A stretch of DNA of 5,765 nt from JAHRAH01 sp051009015 (lineage in GTDB: Bacteria; Pseudomonadota; Gammaproteobacteria; Tethybacterales; Persebacteraceae): positions 1 through 5,765 of the forward strand of contig JBPCWZ010000034.1 in assembly GCA_051009015.1 (NCBI GenBank), given 5' to 3'. Under the pieces are notes generated by a model. It was not told the DNA's origin. It did no database searches and saw nothing but the letters and a program-made list of their open reading frames with translations. The translations under genes and the position numbers were made by a program. This document shows, piece after piece, positions 1-4,200 of the stretch; positions within the stretch are counted from its first letter, which is position 1; every line of letters starts with the position of its first letter.

Positions 1-173
1 CGATGGGTTTGAAAGACGCCCCGCGCCATTTTGAATCATTTGGCATTGGAATGTCGCCGGGGGCGGATTTTGGCGATGCCGATTATATGCGCCTGAACTT
101 CGGCTGCACGCCGGAAGTGCTGGACGATATAATAACCCGCCTGACCCGAGCGGCAAGAAAACGCAAAACCTGA
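1..173 (+). CDS. MalY/PatB-family PLP-dependent aminotransferase / C-S lyase, C-terminal fragment
   Basis: Only the last 56 residues are in the window; the gene enters from the left edge with codons beginning at base 3 and ends at TGA 171-173. The fragment reads ...GIGMSPGADFG, then DYMRLNFGC, then a helix LDDIITRL and a basic tail RAARKRKT. This matches the C-terminal small-domain signature of the fold-type I PLP enzymes MalY and PatB (small residue-x-x-x-G-x-x-FG, a few residues, RLNF-x-C, then a final amphipathic helix). In that family the Arg of RLN is equivalent to the arginine that binds the substrate carboxylate. Family members are cytosolic and usually cleave cystathionine or cysteine conjugates (beta-elimination) or transaminate. 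The PLP lysine lies outside the window, so substrate cannot be judged. A terminator-like hairpin follows, so this is probably the last gene of its transcript. The family call is inferred from a short C-terminal motif; another class I/II aminotransferase is the main alternative. Confidence 0.75.
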   Translation, partial: MGLKDAPRHFESFGIGMSPGADFGDADYMRLNFGCTPEVLDDIITRLTRAARKRKT

Positions 174-183
174 CTTTGCCACT

Positions 184-205
184 GCCCGCAAAAAGCGCGG
201 CTTTT
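184..205 (+). terminator. Probable Rho-independent terminator of the upstream aminotransferase gene
   Basis: Starting 11 nt after the TGA at 171-173, GCC-CGC (184-189) pairs with GCG-GGC (195-197 and 199-201). C198 is bulged and AAAAA (190-194) forms the loop; TTTT (202-205) follows. An alternative A/T-containing hairpin, AAAAGC-GCG-GCTTTT (191-205), overlaps it. The T-tract is short and followed by a C-run, so termination may be partial. Location just behind the stop codon supports the call. Confidence 0.5.
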
Positions 206-217
206 CCCCGCCCCCCT

Positions 218-265
218 CGTCATTCCCGCCCCTTTCGTCATTCCCGCCCCCGTCGTCATTCCCGC
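218..265 (-). repeat. Array A: three 12-bp cores at 18-bp spacing (inverse orientation)
   Basis: CGTCATTCCCGC occurs at 218-229, 236-247 and 254-265, exactly 18 bp apart. The 6-nt linkers are CCCTTT and CCCCGT. On the minus strand the core is GCGGGAATGACG with purine-rich linkers, the same unit found in forward orientation at 621-667 and 830-877. The core is one half of the dRS3-type palindrome plus its GACG flank. No paired dRS3 palindrome accompanies this array, unlike the other two. Confidence 0.9.
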
Positions 266-331
266 GATTGAAGTCCGAAGTGCAGTGTTGGTGATAAGAA
301 AGGGACAGATGTAATATCGTTGCCTCTCATC

Positions 332-369
332 AAAGAAAAGGAGGAGGAGAAAAAGAAGAAGAAGGAGGG
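332..369 (+). repeat. Uninterrupted 38-nt polypurine tract
   Basis: Bases 332-369 are all A or G (GA/GGA/GAA-type low complexity). The purine bias continues more weakly to about 447. Translation in any plus frame gives Lys/Arg/Glu- or Gly/Glu-rich strings. It may be a slippage-prone low-complexity stretch, a remnant of a charged linker in a decayed gene, or a triplex-capable tract. Nothing in it identifies a function. Confidence 0.85.
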
Positions 370-447
370 CCGCAGACGCCGAAACCGATCAGCGAGCCGA
401 AGCCGAAAAGGAAAAGCACCACCAAAAAGGGGCGCAGGAGAGCGGGA

Positions 448-630
448 ATGTTTTTGGTCATGGTGTTATCCTCGTTGTTGTTGTGTGTTTTGCGGCAAGT
501 AGCCGTTTATGATTACGAGTGCGCTTTGCGCCCTCGGGGTTTTGCCATTTGCGGCGGCAAAGCCGCCGTTTGCGCTATCGCGCAAATGGTCAAGTGGCAA
601 AGAGATGGATTCCCGCTTTCGCGGGAATGA
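448..630 (+). CDS. Possible small membrane/secreted protein or decayed ORF, 60 aa, unrecognised
   Basis: ATG 448 is preceded by AGGAG (436-440) with a 7-nt spacer, the best ribosome-binding site in the window. The product begins with a strongly hydrophobic stretch (MFLVMVLSSLLLCVL, residues 1-15), as in a short transmembrane anchor or a signal sequence without a basic n-region. From about residue 31 the frame runs through the repeat element at 540-602 and then the dRS3 palindrome, which supplies the TGA at 628-630, so the C-terminal half is repeat-derived. Upstream in the same frame, open from about 298, the codons read Lys/Pro/Arg-rich (for example PKPISEPKPKRKSTTKKG) without a usual start codon; with the hydrophobic segment this resembles a basic cytoplasmic tail plus membrane anchor of a broken gene. 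No family is recognised. It could equally be chance ORF plus chance Shine-Dalgarno in repeat DNA. Confidence 0.2.
   Translation: MFLVMVLSSLLLCVLRQVAVYDYECALRPRGFAICGGKAAVCAIAQMVKWQRDGFPLSRE
485..508 (+). repeat. Partial, decayed copy of the TTTTGCC multi-hairpin element
   Basis: GTGTTTTGC (485-493) followed by GGCAAGTAGCCGTTT (494-508) resembles the left end of the full copies at 540 and 750. Those read TTTTGCC, ATTTGCG, then a GGC...GCC hairpin and GTTTGCGC. This copy lacks the ATTTGCG arm and everything after GTTT. A short GGC-AAGTA-GCC hairpin remains. The similarity is short, so this is a tentative fragment. Confidence 0.4.
540..602 (+). repeat. TTTTGCC multi-hairpin element, copy 1
   Basis: A 63-bp element starts TTTTGCC (540-546) and ends GGCAAAG (596-602), giving near-perfect terminal inverted repeats. 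Inside, CGGCGG-CAAAG-CCGCCG forms one hairpin and TTTGCGC-TATC-GCGCAAA a second, while CCATTTGCG at the left can alternatively pair with CGCAAATGG at the right. The whole can fold as a nested or three-way structure. It is immediately followed by a dRS3 palindrome and array B, in the same order as copy 2. No transposase motif is present; it looks like a small non-autonomous or REP/MITE-like repeat. Confidence 0.75.
609..628 (+). repeat. dRS3-type 20-bp palindrome, copy 1
   Basis: ATTCCCGCTTTCGCGGGAAT is a perfect 8-bp inverted repeat with a TTTC loop and fits the pattern ATTCCC-N8-GGGAAT. That pattern is the dRS3 repeat of Neisseria and is also common in other proteobacteria, where its translations appear as spurious SFPRKRES/RFRGND peptides. 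Its right half is the first core of array B. Confidence 0.85.
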
Positions 631-667
631 CGAAAGGGGCGGGAATGACGAAGAGGGCGGGAATGAC
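621..667 (+). repeat. Array B: three 12-bp cores at 18-bp spacing (forward)
   Basis: GCGGGAATGACG begins at 621, 639 and 657 (the last copy ends GACA). Linkers are AAAGGG and AAGAGG. The first core is the right arm of the dRS3 palindrome at 609-628, so the array looks like local reiteration of that arm. AAAGGG is the exact complement of the first linker in array A. Confidence 0.9.
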
Positions 668-684
668 ATTAAAAAAGTCCCGTC

Positions 685-704
685 ATTCCCGCGAAAGCGG
701 GGAT
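685..704 (-). repeat. dRS3-type palindrome, inverse copy with one mismatch
   Basis: ATTCCC (685-690), GCGAAAGC (691-698), GGGGAT (699-704): the expected GGGAAT carries one substitution (G702). CGTC precedes the palindrome and CCC follows it, so it is oriented opposite to 609-628, and the two lie 56 bp apart on either side of an A6 run (671-676). Together 607-632 and 681-706 form a large imperfect inverted repeat. Confidence 0.75.
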
Positions 705-749
705 CCCAACGCGCCCGCAAAGGCGCCCTTGCCGGGCTTTTGATTCGTG

Positions 750-811
750 TTTTGCCATTTGCGGCGACAAGTCGCCGTTTGCGCTTGCGCGCAAATGGTC
801 AAATGGCAAAG
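750..811 (+). repeat. TTTTGCC multi-hairpin element, copy 2
   Basis: This 62-bp element starts TTTTGCC (750-756) and ends GGCAAAG (805-811), and is nearly identical to copy 1 at 540-602. The first inner hairpin reads CGGCGA-CAAG-TCGCCG: relative to copy 1 the closing G-C pair is A-T, a change on both sides that keeps the stem. The second hairpin is TTTGCGC-TTGC-GCGCAAA, with the stem unchanged and two loop bases different. It is followed by a dRS3 palindrome and a three-core array, as in copy 1, so a unit of about 128 bp is duplicated 210 bp apart. Confidence 0.75.
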
Positions 812-817
812 ATGTGG

Positions 818-837
818 ATTCCCGCTTTCGCGGGAAT
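818..837 (+). repeat. dRS3-type 20-bp palindrome, copy 2
   Basis: The sequence is identical to the palindrome at 609-628, including the TTTC loop. It sits 6 bp after the TTTTGCC element and its right arm is the first core of array C. Confidence 0.85.
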
Positions 838-877
838 GACGAAGGGGGCGGGAATGACGAGGGGGGCGGGAATGACG
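830..877 (+). repeat. Array C: three 12-bp cores at 18-bp spacing (forward)
   Basis: GCGGGAATGACG begins at 830, 848 and 866, with linkers AAGGGG and AGGGGG. After the third core, AAATGG then GCGCGG at 884 may be the start of a truncated fourth unit. Together with arrays A and B this gives three arrays, each with exactly three recognisable cores. Confidence 0.9.
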
Positions 878-883
878 AAATGG

Positions 884-948
884 GCGCGGCTTTCGCGCTT
901 TTCGTTTGTGCGCTTTGTGCGCTTTTCGTTTGCCGCGCTTTTGCGCGG
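884..948 (+). repeat. GC-rich direct repeats and hairpins
   Basis: GCGCTTTTCGTTTG occurs at 895-908 and again at 919-932 (24-bp period). Flanking them are two hairpins: GCGCG-GCTTT-CGCGC (884-898) and CCGCGC-TTTT-GCGCGG (933-948). No coding signal was recognised; the translation is a monotonous Ala/Leu/Cys/Phe/Val repeat. Confidence 0.7.
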
Positions 949-965
949 GCGGGATGGTTAGCGGC

Positions 966-992
966 TTTTGCCGATAACGGGATTAGGCAAAG
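966..992 (+). repeat. Short inverted repeat with TTTTGCC/GGCAAAG ends
   Basis: TTTTGCC (966-972) and GGCAAAG (986-992) have the same ends as the elements at 540-602 and 750-811, but enclose only 13 bp (973-985). It may be a deletion derivative of that family, though the arms are short enough for chance. Confidence 0.4.
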
Positions 993-998
993 GTCTAA

Positions 999-1033
999 GC
1001 CGTGCGCCGTGCGCCGTGCGCCGTGCGCCGTGT
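999..1033 (+). repeat. Heptamer tandem repeat (GCCGTGC)x5
   Basis: Four perfect GCCGTGC units run from 999 to 1026, followed by GCCGTGT (1027-1033). The 7-bp unit is not a multiple of three, so copy-number change would shift any reading frame across it. No gene clearly crosses it. It ends about 210 bp before the gltB start. Confidence 0.9.
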
Positions 1034-1034
1034 A

Positions 1035-1063
1035 ATGATAAACGACAGATTAACCATGCTCAA
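1035..1063 (-). promoter_or_regulatory. Possible sigma70-like promoter pointing left
   Basis: Read on the minus strand, TTGAGC (complement of 1058-1063), a 17-bp spacer and TATCAT (complement of 1035-1040) match the -35 and -10 consensus at 4/6 and 5/6 positions with ideal spacing. It would transcribe leftward across the heptamer repeat and the repeat block, where no minus-strand gene is recognised. It lies in the AT-richer stretch 1034-1135, so chance is a real possibility. Confidence 0.25.
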
Positions 1064-1144
1064 TAGCATCGCCAAAGAGTATAACACCAAAAAAGCCCGT
1101 TGTGCCAAACTTGCCAAAAAAAATCCGCCGCCGTGCAAAAACCC

Positions 1145-1221
1145 CGTCATTCCCGCCTTCATCCGCCGCTTGCGCGGCGATGGTTTGGCGTTTTCCGCTG
1201 TCGCGGCAAGCGGGAATGACG
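1145..1221. repeat. 77-bp palindromic element just upstream of gltB
   Basis: CGTCATTCCCGC (1145-1156) and GCGGGAATGACG (1210-1221) are perfect 12-bp inverted arms enclosing 53 bp. Within them lie two smaller hairpins, CGCCGC-TTGC-GCGGCG (1164-1179) and CCGC-TGTC-GCGG (1195-1206), so the element can fold as a three-armed structure. The arms are the same core as the 18-bp arrays, but here they are separated by a long insert rather than the usual 4-nt loop. The element ends 24 bp before the gltB ATG. Transcription starting upstream would place it in the gltB leader. Confidence 0.75.
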
Positions 1222-1245
1222 GAATATATGCGATAAAATAGCGCA

Positions 1246-4200
1246 ATGCGGCATTTTCCAAAGCAAGGTTTGTATGACCCGCGCGCCGAGCACGACAGTT
1301 GCGGCGTCGGTTTTGTCGCCGATATTCGCGGCGGCGCGTCGCATGCGGTCATAGAGCGGGCGATGACGGTGCTGGCAAACTTGCAGCACCGCGGCGCAAC
1401 CGGCGCAAACCCGACAACCGGAGACGGCGCGGGCGTTTTGGTGCAAATGCCCGATGCTTTTTTGCGCCGCGCGTTTGCCGGCAAAGACGACAAAGTGCAA
1501 CTGCCGCCGCCGGGGCGTTATGGCGTTGCGATGTTGTTTATGCCGCAGGGCGATGCGGCTTTTGTTGCCGCGAAGGAATGCGCGGAAAAGGTCATTACCG
1601 GCGAAGGTTTGCAAGTGCTGGCATGGCGCGAAGTGCCGGTTTGCCGAAGCGCCATTAATGACGAAGTGGCAAAAACCGCCCCGCGCATTATGCAATTGGC
1701 GGTGCAGCCGGATGTTGGCGCCGGTTTGCCCGCCGATAAGTTTGAGCGCAAACTTTACGCGGCGCGGCGGTTGATGGAAAGGCAGTGCGCGAAGTTTGCC
1801 GAAGATGACAATGCCGGTTTTTACTGCGCATCGTTTTCGGCGCGCACGATTGTTTATAAGGGAATGTTTCTGGCGCCGCAACTTCCGGCGTATTATCCGG
1901 ATTTGCATGATGCGCATTTTGCATCGGCGCTGGCGGTTGTGCATCAGCGGTTTTCCACCAATACTTTTCCCGCATGGTCTCTGGCGCATCCCTACCGGTG
2001 CATCGCGCACAACGGGGAGATAAACACCCTGCGCGGCAATATTAATAATATGACCGCCCGCCATCACATATTATCATCGCCCGCATTCGGCGGCGATTTG
2101 GAAAAACTCTGGCCGCTTATTGAGGACGGGCAATCGGATACGGCAACGCTGGACAATGTCGCCGAGTTGCTGATGCTTTCGGGCTATTCCCCGGCGCGGG
2201 CGATGGCAACGCTCATCCCCGAAGCATGGCAACAGCACAAAACAATGCCGCCAAACTTGCGCGAGTTTTATCATTATCATGCGCCGATGATGGAGCCGTG
2301 GGATGGTCCCGCCGGAGTCGTCTTTACCAACGGCTTGCAAATCGGGGCGATACTGGACAGGAACGGCTTGCGGCCGGGGCGTTATTGGCTGACGCGCGAC
2401 AACTGGATAATAATGGCATCCGAAGCGGGTGTTTTGGATATTCCCGATAATAATATCGCGCGCAAATGGCGCATTCAGCCGGGCAAAATGCTGCTGGTGG
2501 ATATCGCCAACAGATGCATTGTCGGCGATGACGAAGTGAAGGAACAACTTGCAAGCAGCCACCCCTATCATCATTGGCGGGAGCAATCGCAAAAAACGCT
2601 GGAAAGTTTGCCGCCCGGGCGTGAAGACCGCGGGGCAAGGATTCGGGGCGATGCGCTTTTGCGCGCGCAGCAAAGTTTTGGCTATACGCAGGAGGATATT
2701 AAGTTTATCCTGCACCCGATGACGCAAACTTCCGCCGAGCCAATCGGGGCGATGGGCGATGATGCGCCGCCCGCCGCGCTTTCGCAAAGGCGCAAACCTT
2801 TGTCGGCGTATTTCCGTCAGGAGTTTGCACAAGTGACCAATCCGGCGATTGACCCCATCCGCGAGGAGTTGGTAATGTCGCTCAAATCGTATCTGGGCGC
2901 GCGTCCGAACTTGTTGTCGCCAAACGAAGCGCCGCGGCGGCGTTGTCTGGAAGCGGAGCATCCGGTGTTGCTGCCGGAAGAGTTTGCCAAAGTGCGGGCG
3001 TTGAAAAGCGCGCGGCTTTTGGATGTTGTCTATCCGGCGGCGGAAGGGGCGGACGGGCTTGCCAAAGCATTGGATGTTTTGTGCGCCAAAGCATCGGCGG
3101 CGGTGCGCGAAGGGGCGGAGGTTTTGATACTCTCCGACCGGCAAATGTCGGCGGAGAATGTCGCCGTGCCGATGTTGCTTGCGGTTTCGGCGGTGCATCA
3201 TCATCTGGTAAACGAAGGCGACCGCGCCCTTGTCGGCTTGGTGCTGGATACCGGCGCGGCGCGGGAAGTGCATGATTTTGCCGTGCTGGCGGGTTTTGGC
3301 GCGGAGGCGGTTTATCCGTATTTGGCGTATGCTACCGTCGGCGGTTTTGCCGATATCGGCGGGGCGGAAAAAAACATGCACTCCTACCGCGCGGCGGTCG
3401 GCAAGGGTTTGCTGAAAGTCATGTCCAAGATGGGAGTGTCTACTTTTCAATCTTATTGCGGGGCGCAGATCTTTGAGATAGTCGGGTTGTCGTCCGCGCT
3501 TGTCAATCAGTATTTTTGCAACACCGTCTCGCAAATAGAAGGGGCGGGCATTGCCGATATCGCCGAAGATGCGCTTTATTGGCACGGCGTCGCTTATGGC
3601 AAAGATTATCAACCGCTTTATGAAAACGAACTTGACACCGGCGGCGATTATGCGGTGCGCGAAAGAGGGGAGAAGCATTTGTGGTCGCCAATGTCGGTGG
3701 CAAAACTGCAGCGCGCCGCCCGGGCGAAGAGCGTTAGCGATTATGAGGAATATTCGCGCTTGATAAACGAAAGCGCGTTGATGACCCTGCGCGGAATGCT
3801 GGATATCGCGGCGGCAAAACAACCGATTGATATAAATGAAGTGGAAGCGGCGGCGGATATTGTGCGCCGGTTTTCCACCGGTGCTATGTCTTTCGGCTCC
3901 ATCTCCCGCGAGGCGCATACTACATTGGCGATAGCGATGAATCGCATTGGCGGCAAATCCAACACCGGAGAAGGCGGCGAAGAATCGGCGCGTTTTGTGC
4001 CGCTTGACAATGGCGACTCAATGCGCTCGGCTATCAAACAAGTAGCATCGGGGCGCTTTGGCGTTACCGCCGAATATCTTGCCAATGCCAAAATGATGCA
4101 GATAAAGATAGCGCAGGGGGCAAAGCCCGGCGAAGGCGGGCAGTTGCCGGGGCATAAGGTTGATGATGCCATTGCCGCCGTGCGTCATTCCGTCCCCGGC

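Noticed and set aside
320..502. 60-codon Lys/Glu/Arg-rich frame starting at TTG 320
   Set aside because: The charged composition simply reflects the polypurine tract; it has a weak start and no well-placed ribosome-binding site.
725..741. Terminator-like GCCC-TTGCC-GGGC-TTTT
   Set aside because: The stem is only 4 bp, it follows no gene, and similar GC-rich hairpins are frequent in this repeat block.
218..877. CRISPR array
   Set aside because: The repeated unit is 12 bp with 6-nt low-complexity linkers, far too short for repeat-spacer units, and there are no cas genes.
509..961. Overlapping plus-strand open frames of 74-150 codons through the repeat block
   Set aside because: Their translations are the familiar spurious peptides of dRS3-type repeats (RFRGND, SFPRKR, AFAGMTKGAGMT) in different frames, not protein-coding signal.
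1002..1241. 79-codon plus-strand frame through the heptamer repeat and palindrome
   Set aside because: Its N-terminus is the heptamer translated and its C-terminus is the 77-bp palindrome; no convincing start signal or family.
1159..2067. 302-codon open frame on the minus strand
   Set aside because: It is antisense to the glutaminase domain of gltB and its 3' end lies in the palindromic element; no family resemblance was seen.
2074..3918. 614-codon open frame on the minus strand
   Set aside because: It lies wholly antisense to gltB, whose plus-strand translation carries conserved family motifs throughout. The Arg/His-rich product is what GC-rich codon usage gives in the opposite frame.
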